Assembly: GCA_014379345.1 (NCBI GenBank)
Contig: JACMLY010000010.1
Location: forward strand, 62,001-126,000
DNA: 64,000 nt
Source: Chitinophagaceae bacterium
Lineage (GTDB): Bacteria; Bacteroidota; Bacteroidia; Chitinophagales; Chitinophagaceae
Direction of reading: 5' to 3'
The notes beneath the pieces are model-generated. The model saw only the letters and a program-made list of their open reading frames with translations, made no database searches and was not told the origin of the DNA. Numbering within the stretch: the stretch's first letter is position 1; every line of letters starts with the position of its first letter. Below, in pieces: positions 1 through 8,418 of this stretch. Position numbers and translations under genes: made by a program.

Positions 1-1
1 T

Positions 2-793
2 GCCTCCATTATTATTTTACCACTTGCAATAAAAAAATTCAATGGCGAAAAAATAATTGTTTTAAAAAACTGGAAATATTTATTCTGGGTGGCCCTGACG
101 GGTATAACGTTATTTAACACCCTGGTGTATATCGCAGGACATTATTCTTCAGCCATCAATCTTGCGTTGATCGGAACTACTTCATCGCCTGTCTTTGCCA
201 TCTTATTGGCAGCCGTTTTTTTAAAAGAAAAAATCAAGGCTCTTCGGATCCTGGGAATGATCGTTTGTATCAGTGGCATCGTTGTTTTATTATCAGAAGG
301 AAGTTTTGAGCGTTTGATCCATTTTCATTTTTCCACCGGTGATTGGTGGATACTTGGAGCTGCATTGTCGTTCGCCATCTACAATACTCTTGTGAGAAAA
401 AAGCCAGCATCGATTACTCCGGTGAATTTTTTATTTGTTGTTTTTAGCCTCGGCACCATTTTATTGTTTCCATTTTATATCTGGGAAGGTTTTCATACCG
501 ATCCTGTTGTGTGGGATGTGGATATGATCTTAATCGTACTTTACCTCGGGATCGGTGCTTCGGTGATTTGCTATTTGTTTTGGAACGCTGCCATTGCGAG
601 ATTGGGTTCGGCACGAACAGCATTGTTCGGGAATCTTATTCCTGTTTTCAGTACCCTTGAAGCCGTGTTGATTCTTCATGAAGAGATCACGGTGATACAT
701 ATCATCAGCGGATTACTGGTTGTAGCGGGATTGGTCATTGCGAATCTTCAAAAAAGCAATTCGGGTTTAACTCAGGTTGCTGGTCAACCTTAA
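2..793 (+). CDS. DMT (EamA) family permease, 5' end outside window
   Basis: This is an inner-membrane drug/metabolite transporter of the EamA type; the substrate cannot be told from sequence. The reading frame is open from base 2, so the gene begins upstream, and 263 residues are visible. Several hydrophobic helices alternate with short loops. The second EamA half is recognisable around the segment NTLVRKKPASITPVNF and the following helices. The family usually has about 290-300 residues and ten helices, so roughly the first one or two helices are missing. A GTG at 89 could be mistaken for a start, but the upstream codons encode sensible helix sequence. A long inverted repeat follows the stop. 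Confidence 0.85.
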   Translation, partial: ASIIILPLAIKKFNGEKIIVLKNWKYLFWVALTGITLFNTLVYIAGHYSSAINLALIGTTSSPVFAILLAAVFLKEKIKALRILGMIVCISGIVVLLSEGSFERLIHFHFSTGDWWILGAALSFAIYNTLVRKKPASITPVNFLFVVFSLGTILLFPFYIWEGFHTDPVVWDVDMILIVLYLGIGASVICYLFWNAAIARLGSARTALFGNLIPVFSTLEAVLILHEEITVIHIISGLLVVAGLVIANLQKSNSGLTQVAGQP

Positions 794-837
794 AAAAAAT
801 TATGCTTTTCCGGCGAAATGATAACACATGCATGTAT

Positions 838-941
838 CCTTCGTGTCCTTGGTGTCTTCTCTTCGTGTCTTTGGTGAACCCCTGATTGTACAATAATAGG
901 CTCACCAAGGACACGAAGAGAAGACACCAAGGACACGAAGG
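838..941. repeat. Family I inverted repeat (copy 1)
   Basis: Two 40-base arms (838-877 and 902-941) pair with one mismatch around a 24-base loop. The arms are built from TCGTGTCC/TTGGTGTC-like words. The loop resembles those of the copies at 20906-20988 and 47193-47298. It lies between two genes read in the same direction and has no T-tract, so it is not an ordinary terminator. Confidence 0.85.
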
Positions 942-1022
942 AAGGTATTATCTTAACTTATCTTTCTATAAACAGGCGCCAACAAGCTTCCTTCTATAGA
1001 CACGTCATTGTAAAAAGATATT

Positions 1023-1550
1023 ATGGAATTCAATATACAGTCAGCCTTACAGATATTGGAAAGAACCCCTTCAGTTGTAGAAATCATGCTACAAGACCTC
1101 CCCGCCGAATGGACGATGGTAAATGAAGGAGGAGATTCATGGAGCGCCTTCGATATTGTTGGCCATTACATCCATGGTGAAAAAACAGATTGGATACCCA
1201 GGATGCATATCATATTGAGCAAGGACCAGGATCAACACTTTGTATCATTCGACAGGTTTGCACAATTTAAAGACAGCAAGGGGAAATCCCTGGGTCAGTT
1301 ACTTAATGAATTTAAAGAGCTCCGCCTCGAAAATATTGAGCAATTAAAAGCAGTTGAATTCAACGACTCATTATTGAACCGAACAGGCATTCACCCAACC
1401 TTTGGCAGCGTAACATTGAGGCAATTGTTAGCGGCCTGGGTGATACACGATCTTACCCATATTTATCAGATCAGCCGGGTCATGGCAAAACAGTATGAAA
1501 TCGAAGCAGGTCCGTGGAAGCAATTCCTTGGCGTTTTAAACGATCGGTAA
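1023..1550 (+). CDS. DinB/YfiT-family putative metal-dependent enzyme
   Basis: A 175-residue four-helix-bundle protein of the DinB superfamily. Members usually bind a divalent metal through three histidines, and some are thiol (bacillithiol or mycothiol) transferases. Here H48, in VGHYIHGE, and H142 and H146, in HDLTHIYQ, sit where the metal ligands are expected. The length is typical. The stop codon overlaps the start of the next gene (TAATG), so the two are probably cotranscribed and translationally coupled. The substrate is unknown. It is one of three DinB-type genes in this window and is not a close copy of the other two. Confidence 0.8.
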   Translation: MEFNIQSALQILERTPSVVEIMLQDLPAEWTMVNEGGDSWSAFDIVGHYIHGEKTDWIPRMHIILSKDQDQHFVSFDRFAQFKDSKGKSLGQLLNEFKELRLENIEQLKAVEFNDSLLNRTGIHPTFGSVTLRQLLAAWVIHDLTHIYQISRVMAKQYEIEAGPWKQFLGVLNDR

Positions 1551-2320
1551 TGGACATCACGATTGAAATAATATTATTGTGTGTTGTTGCTTTTATGGCC
1601 GGGTTTGTAGATGCAATCGTCGGCGGCGGAGGACTGTTGCAAACTCCTGCAGGTTTGATCCTCTTACCTCAGTACCCGGTTGCAACAATCATTGGCACCC
1701 TTAAGATCCCCGCTTTTGCCGGAACGGGTTTTGCAGCAATCCAATATGCCAGAAAAGTTAAGATCGATTACCGAATTCTGGGAAGTATGGCTGCAATTGC
1801 ATTCTGCGCTGCATTTGCAGGTTCTTCATTATTGAATGCGGTCAGTAATCGCTTTATGAAACCTTTTCTTTTGATCGTTTTGATATTGGTTGCCATTTAT
1901 ACCTATGGCAATAAAAACTTCGGTATTCACTCCCACAAGAATCATGATTCAAAGCAACAATGGCAATATTTTATCCTTATCAGCCTGGTAATTGGATTTT
2001 ATGATGGATTTATTGGTCCGGGAGCGGGCAGTTTCCTGGTATTGGCATTTATAGGGTTGATGGGGTTTGATTTTCTAAAAGCCAGTGCCAACGCCAAATT
2101 TGTAAATATGGCTACGAACCTTGGATCCATTCTTTTTTTTATTATCAAAGGAAAGATCATTTTTCCGATAGCATTGCCAATGGCAATCTGTAATGCCTTG
2201 GGCGGAATTGCCGGGGCAAGGCTTGCAATACTCAAAGGCAATAAATTTATCCGTGTATTTTTCCTGGTGATCATTTGTGGCACAATACTGAGATTTGCAT
2301 ATGATGTCTTCTTCAAATAA
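1550..2320 (+). CDS. TSUP (TauE/SafE) family membrane transporter
   Basis: A 256-residue integral membrane protein of the TSUP family, whose members export or import sulfite, sulfonates or other small anions. The N-terminal half has the glycine-rich helix FVDAIVGGGGLLQTPAG, and the second half has a matching repeat around GFYDGFIGPGAGSFL, the usual inverted duplication. ATG at 1550 is chosen over an in-frame start at 1514 because the extra residues are hydrophilic and lie inside the upstream gene. It overlaps the DinB gene by one base and the SDR gene by about 20 bases, a compact three-gene operon. The substrate is unknown. Confidence 0.85.
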   Translation: MDITIEIILLCVVAFMAGFVDAIVGGGGLLQTPAGLILLPQYPVATIIGTLKIPAFAGTGFAAIQYARKVKIDYRILGSMAAIAFCAAFAGSSLLNAVSNRFMKPFLLIVLILVAIYTYGNKNFGIHSHKNHDSKQQWQYFILISLVIGFYDGFIGPGAGSFLVLAFIGLMGFDFLKASANAKFVNMATNLGSILFFIIKGKIIFPIALPMAICNALGGIAGARLAILKGNKFIRVFFLVIICGTILRFAYDVFFK

Positions 2321-3050
2321 AAAACTGATCATCGTGGGGGCCAGTTCGGGCATTGGAAAAGAACTGGCCAAACGATATGTTGAAAATGGGTGGCTTGTTG
2401 GCATTACTGGCAGGAGAAATGAATTATTAAATGAATTTCAAAAGAAGCACCCCGAACAGATCTTCACCGAGTGTTTTGATGTAAGAGGAAATGATAACAT
2501 CACACATGTTCAATCGCTGATTAACAAACTCGAAGGACTTGATCTTCTTATATATAATTCAGGCTATGGTGATCCCAGTGAAACCCTTGAATGGGAACTG
2601 GATAAAACAACCTATGAAACCAATGTGAAAGGCTTTATTGAAATTGTGCATTTTGCTTTTAATTATTTTGTGCGGCAGGGTCATGGCCATATTGCAGCTA
2701 CTTCATCTCTGGCTTCCATCCGCGGCAGTAGCTGGGCGCCGGCCTACAGTGCAAGCAAAGCGTTTATGAGTGTGTACATGGAGGGGTTGCATATGAAGGC
2801 AAAGAAGATAGCCCGTAAAAGCAACACGCCAGTAGATATTTTTATTACCGATATACAGCCCGGCTTTGTGAACACAAAATTGGCAAAGGGTAATGGACAA
2901 TTCTGGGTTGCACCCGTGGAGAAAGTCGGAAGACAAATTATTAATGCGATCGACAAGAAAAAATGGCGCGTATATGTAACCCGTCGCTGGTGGCTGATCG
3001 CGCAATTAATGAAATGGGCTCCGGGATGGCTGTATCATCGAGTAGGATAG
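2301..3050 (+). CDS. Short-chain dehydrogenase/reductase
   Basis: A 249-residue cytoplasmic NAD(P)-dependent SDR oxidoreductase. The nucleotide-binding motif GASSGIG is at residues 13-19, an NSG in place of NNAG follows at about 86-88, and the catalytic Tyr and Lys are in YSASK at about 149-153 with a Ser cluster (ATSS) before them. The substrate cannot be inferred. The C-terminal WWLIAQLMKWAPGW may form a membrane-associated helix, as in DltE/YqjQ-like SDRs. ATG at 2301 or 2304 is preferred over a TTG at 2295. It is the third gene of the operon starting at 1023. Confidence 0.88.
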   Translation: MMSSSNKKLIIVGASSGIGKELAKRYVENGWLVGITGRRNELLNEFQKKHPEQIFTECFDVRGNDNITHVQSLINKLEGLDLLIYNSGYGDPSETLEWELDKTTYETNVKGFIEIVHFAFNYFVRQGHGHIAATSSLASIRGSSWAPAYSASKAFMSVYMEGLHMKAKKIARKSNTPVDIFITDIQPGFVNTKLAKGNGQFWVAPVEKVGRQIINAIDKKKWRVYVTRRWWLIAQLMKWAPGWLYHRVG

Positions 3051-3057
3051 ATAAATG

Positions 3058-3296
3058 TACGATTTGAGATGTGCGATGTTTGATGTACGAAGTACGAAGT
3101 GCGATGTACGAAGTTTGATGTTATCTAATATTTTGACTGAATTGAAAAGAATGACTGTTAAAGAACATACCATATTACATATTACATATTACATCTCACA
3201 TCTTACATACTACATACCACATACTTTTGAATGTATCCGAAGTATAACTGCTAAAAAACCTCCATCGTACTTCGTACATCCCACATCGTACATATT
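3058..3296. repeat. Family V word repeat with inverted arms
   Basis: This stretch of the 329-base gap after the SDR gene is built from words such as TACGAAGT, GCGATGT and TACATATTACAT. The left block (3058-3120) and the right block (about 3260-3293) are inverted copies. Between them lies an array of ATTACATAT/TTACATACT words (3170-3225). The same words recur at 8175-8215 and 8379-8418. An open frame across this region encodes only repeat-derived low-complexity sequence and is not called a gene. Confidence 0.7.
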
Positions 3297-3379
3297 TGTC
3301 TTTTTTAACATTTTCGACCTATTAGGGTATGCAATTAGCATATAGTTTGCATCGTTACAAGCAAACATTGTAAATTCGT

Positions 3380-4273
3380 ATGGCTTATTCAGTATACATG
3401 AACGATCATTTCGAATCTCGGAAAAATATGAAAGCCTCGGGCTATACCGCATTGATATGCGGATTGCTGCTGGCTGTTTTTTTATTTGTAAAATGGACCT
3501 TGCCTGAAATACCTCCGCCGCCAATGGAAGAAGGTATTGAAGTAAATCTCGGAAACAGTGATCGCGGACTTGGAACTGATCAGCCATTCTTACCTGGCAA
3601 ACCTGCTCCGAGTGATCAGCAGGCATACACTCCGCCTAAACCTGCAGTAGCCGAAAATAACGACGTGAAGGATGTTGAAACAGATGATAAGGATCCCGAT
3701 GCTCCTGCCGTAATAAAGCCAACCGTTACAAAGCCGAATGCAACAAAAGTTCCGGAGAAGGAAGTGGTGAAAAATAATCCGGTAAAAAATCCGCAACCGG
3801 TTACAGCACCTGCTCCTCCTGCGCCAAAACCAAAGGCAGTATTTAAAGGCGTGAATGGTACCGGCACCGGGGGCAATGAAGCGGATAGTTACAAGAAAGG
3901 TGGCAACGAAGGGATCGCCGGAGGCACGGGCGACCAGGGCCGTCCCGGAGGGAATCCTGATTCGAAAAATTATGATGCTCCCGGCGGAAGAGGTAGCAGC
4001 GGTGTGAGCATTTCAAAAGGTCTGCAGGGCCGACGAATTACAGGCTTGCCTTCTTTTGAAGATGATTTTAATGAAAATGCAAAAGTTGCCGTAGATATAC
4101 GCGTTGATGAAACAGGACGGGTTATCTCGGCGGTTTACCAACCCAGGGGATCAACCACATCAAATTCTTCATTGACATCTATTGCGAAACGAAAAGCATT
4201 ACAGGTTAAATTTAATAGTGGAGGTGAAGAGTCAGTGGGCACGTTGATATTTAACTTCAAGCTTAAAAATTAA
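3380..4273 (+). CDS. TonB-like energy transducer
   Basis: A 297-residue periplasm-spanning protein. A short cytoplasmic segment is followed by one transmembrane helix (about residues 20-39), a Pro/Lys-rich and then Gly/Asn-rich linker (about 45-215) and a C-terminal TonB-like domain (about 215-297) with VAVDIRVDETGRV and a final FNFKLKN strand. TonB proteins transmit proton-motive energy from ExbB/ExbD to outer-membrane receptors. ExbB and ExbD are not in the window. ATG at 3380 is used; ATG at 3398 would remove six residues. folC follows across a terminator, an order also seen in other Bacteroidota. Confidence 0.75.
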   Translation: MAYSVYMNDHFESRKNMKASGYTALICGLLLAVFLFVKWTLPEIPPPPMEEGIEVNLGNSDRGLGTDQPFLPGKPAPSDQQAYTPPKPAVAENNDVKDVETDDKDPDAPAVIKPTVTKPNATKVPEKEVVKNNPVKNPQPVTAPAPPAPKPKAVFKGVNGTGTGGNEADSYKKGGNEGIAGGTGDQGRPGGNPDSKNYDAPGGRGSSGVSISKGLQGRRITGLPSFEDDFNENAKVAVDIRVDETGRVISAVYQPRGSTTSNSSLTSIAKRKALQVKFNSGGEESVGTLIFNFKLKN

Positions 4274-4301
4274 TCATACTAATCCTTCCTTTATATATCC
4301 A

Positions 4302-4339
4302 AAACCTGTGAGTTTTTAAAAATCTCACAGGTTTTTTTC
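4302..4339 (+). terminator. Rho-independent terminator after the TonB-like gene
   Basis: An 11-bp stem (AAACCTGTGAG at 4302-4312 pairing with 4324-4334) is followed by a T-rich run to 4339. It lies 28 bases after the stop of the TonB-like gene and separates it from folC. Confidence 0.85.
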
Positions 4340-4361
4340 TTTTGTAGATTTGCGCCCTGTT

Positions 4362-5657
4362 ATGAATTACCAGCAAACCATTGACTATTTGTTCACCCGC
4401 CTCCCGATGTTCAGTCGCATTGGCGCAAATGCCATAAAAAAAGACATCACCAATACCGTCCAATTATGTGCGTCTCTGCATAATCCCCATACAAAATTTA
4501 AATCGGTGCATATAGCAGGAACCAATGGAAAAGGATCCGTCAGTCATATGCTGGCAGCTATTTTTCAAACGGCCGGTTATAAAACGGGATTGTATACCTC
4601 CCCGCATTTAAAAGATTTCCGCGAACGGATCAGGATCAATGGTGAAATGATAGCGAAAGAATTTGTAGTTGATTTTGTTCAGCGGATGCAGGCTGAAGTA
4701 GAAGAAATGAATCCCTCTTTTTTTGAGATCACAGTAGCAATGGCATTTGATTATTTCGCGAAAGAAAAAGTAGATATCGCCATTGTTGAAGTTGGATTGG
4801 GAGGAAGACTTGATAGCACAAATATCATTACTCCGGAATTATCTGTCATTACCAATATCAGCTGGGACCACATGAATGTATTGGGAGATACGTTGCAAAA
4901 AATTGCATTTGAAAAGGCTGGCATCATTAAATCCAATATTCCGGTGATCATTGGCGAAACCTCAGCCGATACAAAACCTATATTCGAAGCGGTAGCAGGC
5001 TCAAAACAAGCCCGGATAAGTTTCGCCGATCAGGTTCGATATGTATCAGGATGGAATTATGATAAAACTCATCTGGCAGTTGAGATCGCCAACCTTGTCA
5101 GGGATGAGCACCATACTTACCATTTAGATCTGACCGGCTATTATCAAACCAAAAACCTGGTAACTGTTTTAGAAGCGGTGGCCCAGTTGCAACTAAAAGA
5201 TTGGAAAATTTCACAAACCCAACTTGAAAAAGCGCTGCAACATGTAAAAAAATATACAGGCTTACATGGGCGCTGGGAAATCATTCAGCAACATCCGATG
5301 GTTGCATTGGATGTGGGACATAATGTTGCTGGGATCAAACAAATTGTGGCCCAGGTTGAAATGACAGATTATAATGATCTTCATGTTATCATAGGGATGG
5401 TGAAGGACAAGGATATTGACAATGTACTGGCTATATTACCCAAAGAGGCAACATACTATTTTACCAGGGCCGATATTCCCAGGGCCATCCCCGAGCCTGA
5501 GCTGGCGGAGAAAGGAAAGAATATAGGTTTGAAAGGAAATGATTATTCCAATGTAAATAAAGCGCTTGAAGCTGCCCGGCGCCAGGCGGGTAAAGAGGAT
5601 CTGATCCTTGTTTGCGGAAGCGTGTTTGTGGTGGGTGAGGTAGAACTGATTAGCTGA
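4362..5657 (+). CDS. folC: Folylpolyglutamate synthase / dihydrofolate synthase
   Basis: A 431-residue cytoplasmic ATP-dependent ligase of the Mur/FolC family. It adds glutamate to dihydropteroate and to folates. The P-loop GTNGKGS is at residues 53-59, followed by the TSPHL motif and DFRERIRING; the C-terminal Mur-ligase domain contains ALDVGHNVAG. Length and motifs are typical and complete. ATG at 4362 is preferred to an in-frame TTG at 4350, which would place the start inside the probable untranslated leader. The last codons (LIS, stop) are written by the GCTGATTAG word repeat that continues past the gene. Confidence 0.93.
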   Translation: MNYQQTIDYLFTRLPMFSRIGANAIKKDITNTVQLCASLHNPHTKFKSVHIAGTNGKGSVSHMLAAIFQTAGYKTGLYTSPHLKDFRERIRINGEMIAKEFVVDFVQRMQAEVEEMNPSFFEITVAMAFDYFAKEKVDIAIVEVGLGGRLDSTNIITPELSVITNISWDHMNVLGDTLQKIAFEKAGIIKSNIPVIIGETSADTKPIFEAVAGSKQARISFADQVRYVSGWNYDKTHLAVEIANLVRDEHHTYHLDLTGYYQTKNLVTVLEAVAQLQLKDWKISQTQLEKALQHVKKYTGLHGRWEIIQQHPMVALDVGHNVAGIKQIVAQVEMTDYNDLHVIIGMVKDKDIDNVLAILPKEATYYFTRADIPRAIPEPELAEKGKNIGLKGNDYSNVNKALEAARRQAGKEDLILVCGSVFVVGEVELIS

Positions 5658-5703
5658 TTAGTTGATTAGCTGATTGGCTAATTTGCTAATCGGCTAATCC
5701 GTA
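5648..5703. repeat. Family VII GCTAAT/GATTAG word repeat between folC and nudix
   Basis: The run is built from GATTAGCTGATT and TTTGCTAATCGGCTAATC units. It supplies the final codons and stop of folC on the plus strand and the final LAD codons and stop of the Nudix gene on the minus strand. The same words occur at 6960-6993 and within the tandem repeat at 6992-7368. Confidence 0.75.
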
Positions 5704-6246
5704 TTCAAAAATTCCCAGTTTTTGAAATGCATACATGATCGTTGTTACATGCATTGCCTGAAAAATCTTATGGTCATTCAATAAGTGCTTCAATTCATCG
5801 ATTGACAGCAAAACAACTTCAATCTCTTCATTGTGATCGAGCTTTTGTTCGCTAACTTTTTTACCACCGGTGGCCAGGAACATATGCATCCAGTTATTGT
5901 TTGTGGAAGGATTAGGCGATATTTTACCGAGGTATTCGTATTTGGAAAACGTGTAACCTGTTTCTTCCATCAATTCTCTTGCTACGGCGGCTTCAAAGGA
6001 TGGGTCGGTATCATCTACACATCCACCGGGAATTTCAATGATCGTTTCTTCGATCGCGTGGCGGTATTGTCGTACCATCACTATCTTATTATCGTCGGTC
6101 AACGCCACTGCAGAAACCCAGGTAGGAAATTCGTACACATAATAAGGCGAAACAATTTTACCATCTGGCTTTTCACAAACATCTTTGCGAACGGTGAACC
6201 ATGTGTCTTTAAATAAATACTCAGAACTAAGCGTTTTCCAATTCAT
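5686..6246 (-). CDS. Nudix hydrolase
   Basis: A 186-residue cytoplasmic pyrophosphohydrolase related to ADP-ribose and nucleotide-sugar pyrophosphatases. The Nudix box is at about residues 74-97, with GG at 74-75 and RELMEETG at 90-97. The spacer between the glycine and the REL core is slightly unusual because D/P residues occupy the place of the first consensus glutamate. The preceding VSAVALT and VRQYRHAIEETIIEIPGG are typical of the ADP-ribose pyrophosphatase branch. It converges with folC and its stop lies within a word repeat. Confidence 0.85.
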   Translation of the reverse strand: MNWKTLSSEYLFKDTWFTVRKDVCEKPDGKIVSPYYVYEFPTWVSAVALTDDNKIVMVRQYRHAIEETIIEIPGGCVDDTDPSFEAAVARELMEETGYTFSKYEYLGKISPNPSTNNNWMHMFLATGGKKVSEQKLDHNEEIEVVLLSIDELKHLLNDHKIFQAMHVTTIMYAFQKLGIFEYGLAD

Positions 6247-6281
6247 GAGTGAAAGATAGCAATGAACGAAGAATCAGGGAA

Positions 6282-6412
6282 ATATTCAATATTCAATGTT
6301 CAATTCCCAATCAATCATTAAATAGTGTTGTAGAATTAACTATTGAATTGAACATTGAGCGTTCAGCGTTCAGCGTTGAGCATTGAGCGTTCAGCATTGA
6401 CCGTTCAGCACT
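6282..6412. repeat. Family VI GTTCAA/GTTCAGC word repeat with inverted arms
   Basis: ATTCAATATTCAATGTTCAA words at 6282-6305 are mirrored by TTGAACATTGAGCGTTCAGC words at 6350-6412. A related copy with the same words and same inverted layout lies at 35475-35568. The stop codon of the DinB-type gene on the minus strand falls at the edge of this block. Confidence 0.7.
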
Positions 6413-6935
6413 AGCGCCATCCTTTATTCTCGCGAAGCGTGGTAACATGTGCCACATGATGTTTTCCATGCCATGAATACATACCGAGAAGGTGCCAGAG
6501 GGTAAATGTTTTATTATGCTCGGGATGAAGAACGGTTCTATTCCAATCTTCATCCGTCAGATCCTTAATTGCTGCATACCAACGCGTGTGTAATGCATGC
6601 AATAAAGTCAATGACATGTTGATTGGAACTGCTTCAACATCCTTTAATTCGGCCCAAAGTTTTTCTTCGTAAGGGCGGATGACGGGATTGTCCTCTGTCA
6701 TTCCTAATTTGAACCGGCAATACGCATTGATATGACTGTCTGCCACATGATGTATCAATTGTTTTACCTTCCAGCCACCCTCACGGTAAGGTGTATTCAA
6801 TTGTACTTCATCCAGGTTCTGGATCGTATTTTCTAATGTTTGTGGTAAGAATTTAATATCATTTAACCACTCCTGTTTTTGCTTTTCGGAAAACGGCTGA
6901 GGAGCATACTTGCCTATGGGATAACGTGGGTCCAT
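6411..6935 (-). CDS. DinB/YfiT-type, bacillithiol transferase (BstA)-like
   Basis: A 174-residue DinB superfamily protein close to Bacillus YfiT/BstA, which conjugates bacillithiol to electrophiles. The diagnostic IHHVADSHINAYCRFK is at about residues 61-76, and HGKHHVAH at 156-163 supplies the other metal histidines. Start MDPRYPIGKY and length match the family. Many Bacteroidota make bacillithiol, so a detoxifying transferase is plausible, but the bsh biosynthesis genes are not in the window. It is flanked on both sides by word repeats and has no operon partner. Confidence 0.82.
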   Translation of the reverse strand: MDPRYPIGKYAPQPFSEKQKQEWLNDIKFLPQTLENTIQNLDEVQLNTPYREGGWKVKQLIHHVADSHINAYCRFKLGMTEDNPVIRPYEEKLWAELKDVEAVPINMSLTLLHALHTRWYAAIKDLTDEDWNRTVLHPEHNKTFTLWHLLGMYSWHGKHHVAHVTTLRENKGWR

Positions 6936-6991
6936 ATTTTAATTTGAAAAGGTGAAAATTAACAAATTAGCCGATTAGCTAACTAGCCAAT

Positions 6992-7368
6992 CAATTTCTC
7001 GAGTCGTTATTGGTGTTTTCAGAGGTTGAACGGTGCTCTTTCTTCCAATTTCCTCGCCGCTTTTGTTGTTGAATACGCCAACAACTTCTAATCGGCTAAT
7101 TGGCTGATCAACCAATCGGCTAATCAATTTCTCGAGCCGTTATTGGTGTTCTCAGATGTTGAACCGTGCTCTTTCTTACAAATTTCCTTCGCCGCTTTTG
7201 TTGTTGAAAACACCAACAACATTTAATCGGCTAATCAATTTCTCGAGCCGTTATTGGTGTTTTCAGATGACGAACGGTGCTCTTTCTTCCAATTCCCTCG
7301 CCGCTTTTGTTGTTGAATACACCAACAACTTCTAATCGGCTAATTGGCTAACCAACCAATCGGCTAAT
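6992..7368. repeat. Three tandem copies of a 111-133 bp repeat
   Basis: Copies lie at 6992-7124, 7125-7235 and 7236-7368, each starting CAATTTCTCGAG. The middle copy lacks about 22 bases of the TAATTGGCTGATCAACC segment. Each unit contains an internal inverted pair (ATTGGTGTTTTC and TTGAATACACCAA) and ends in family VII GCTAAT words. With flanking word repeats it fills the 437-base gap between the BstA-like gene and the ABC ATPase. No coding potential is seen. The units are too long and too few for a CRISPR array. Confidence 0.85.
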
Positions 7369-7372
7369 CAAT

Positions 7373-8134
7373 TTACTCATCGCGTAATGCATGTCCGGTC
7401 AAACTGATAAATACATCTTCAAGATTTGCCTGTTTTACTTCCTTTGGTCTTTCAAAACCGGTGGCTACAAGTTCATCTATTAATTTATCCGGCGAATTCA
7501 TAGCAATGATCTTGCCGCTGTCTATGATCGCTACCCTATCGCACAGATATTCAGCCTCATCCATATAATGGGTCGTAATGATCACAGTGGTCCCTTTATC
7601 GCGAATATTACGAACAAGATCCCAGAGATTGCGACGTGCCTGCGGATCAAGACCTGTAGTGGGTTCGTCGAGGAAAATAATGACGGGCGTATTGATCAAA
7701 GTGGTAGCGATGGAGAAACGTTGTTTCTGACCTCCACTCAGCTCTTTGAATTTGTTTTTTGCCTTGTCTTCCAGGTTTACCAGCCTCAATAGTTCCTTGT
7801 GATTGACTTTCTGATTATACAATCCTTCGAACAATTCAATCAACTCTACAAGATTCAATGAAGGATAAAAACCGGTTGTCTGTAACTGTACTCCGATCAC
7901 TTTTTTTATTTCATCCGGATCCTTGTCAAGGTTAAATCCATTCACCCATACTTCTCCCGAAGTTTTTTCACGCAATGTCTCTATGATCTCAAGGGTTGTC
8001 GATTTGCCTGCCCCATTCGGGCCCAATAATCCAAATATCTCACCCTGGTAAACTTCAAAGCTTATTCCCTTCACTGCTTCGAATGATCCGTATTTTTTAT
8101 GAAGATCTTTCACTGAAATAATAACAGTACTCAT
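7373..8134 (-). CDS. ABC transporter ATP-binding protein (ABC-2 type)
   Basis: A 253-residue ATPase of the CcmA/DrrA-like class that energises ABC-2 exporters. Walker A GPNGAGKST is at residues 38-46, the signature LSGGQKQR at 132-139 and Walker B LDEPTTGLD at 155-163; the switch His is in TTHYMDEAE. The C-terminal tail (ANLEDVFISLTG) is typical of this class. ATG at 8134 is chosen because the upstream extension to 8176 is not family-like. No membrane permease lies next to it: both sides are filled with repeats. The partner must be elsewhere. Confidence 0.9.
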   Translation of the reverse strand: MSTVIISVKDLHKKYGSFEAVKGISFEVYQGEIFGLLGPNGAGKSTTLEIIETLREKTSGEVWVNGFNLDKDPDEIKKVIGVQLQTTGFYPSLNLVELIELFEGLYNQKVNHKELLRLVNLEDKAKNKFKELSGGQKQRFSIATTLINTPVIIFLDEPTTGLDPQARRNLWDLVRNIRDKGTTVIITTHYMDEAEYLCDRVAIIDSGKIIAMNSPDKLIDELVATGFERPKEVKQANLEDVFISLTGHALRDE

Positions 8135-8174
8135 GCATAATAAAATTGACACACAAGATAGGGAAAGCGGGGGC

Positions 8175-8418
8175 AAGTACGAAGTACGATGTAAGAAGTA
8201 CGATGTAAGAAGTTTTAAATTCTAGTTCTTCCTATGTACCTATGATTCTATGTGGTAAAAAAATCCTGCACATTTTGAAACTGTCCGTGTGAAAGCAATT
8301 TTACCACATAGAATCATAAGCACATAGAAAGAACATAGAGAAATTATTTTCAACACAGTTTATTTATACAAACCCTCACACACTTCGTACTTCAAACTTC
8401 GTATGTCGTACTTCAAAT
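8175..8418. repeat. Family V arms enclosing a family II inverted repeat
   Basis: TACGAAGTACGATGT words at 8175-8215 are mirrored by CTTCGTACTTCAAACTTCGT words at 8379-8418, giving an outer inverted repeat of about 240 bases. Its central part holds the separate family II element at 8226-8338. The stop of the neighbouring acetyltransferase gene lies inside the right arm. The region has no gene. Confidence 0.7.
8226..8338. repeat. Family II inverted repeat (copy 1)
   Basis: Arms of 35-40 bases end in TATGATTCTATGTGGTAAAA (left) and its complement (right). The loop contains CACATTTTGAAACTG, related to the loop of the copies at 32057-32180 and 39152-39272. Confidence 0.8.

Noticed and set aside
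838..941. Long hairpins as simple rho-independent terminators
   Set aside because: Arms are 30-42 bases, no T-run follows, and loops are conserved between copies and in both orientations.
3055..3345. A 96-codon open frame on the plus strand after the SDR gene
   Set aside because: It is written entirely by family V word repeats and encodes low-complexity TYYIS-type peptide; no domain or start context.
6992..7368. Possible CRISPR array
   Set aside because: Repeats are over 100 bases, only three copies, no spacers of constant length, and no cas genes.
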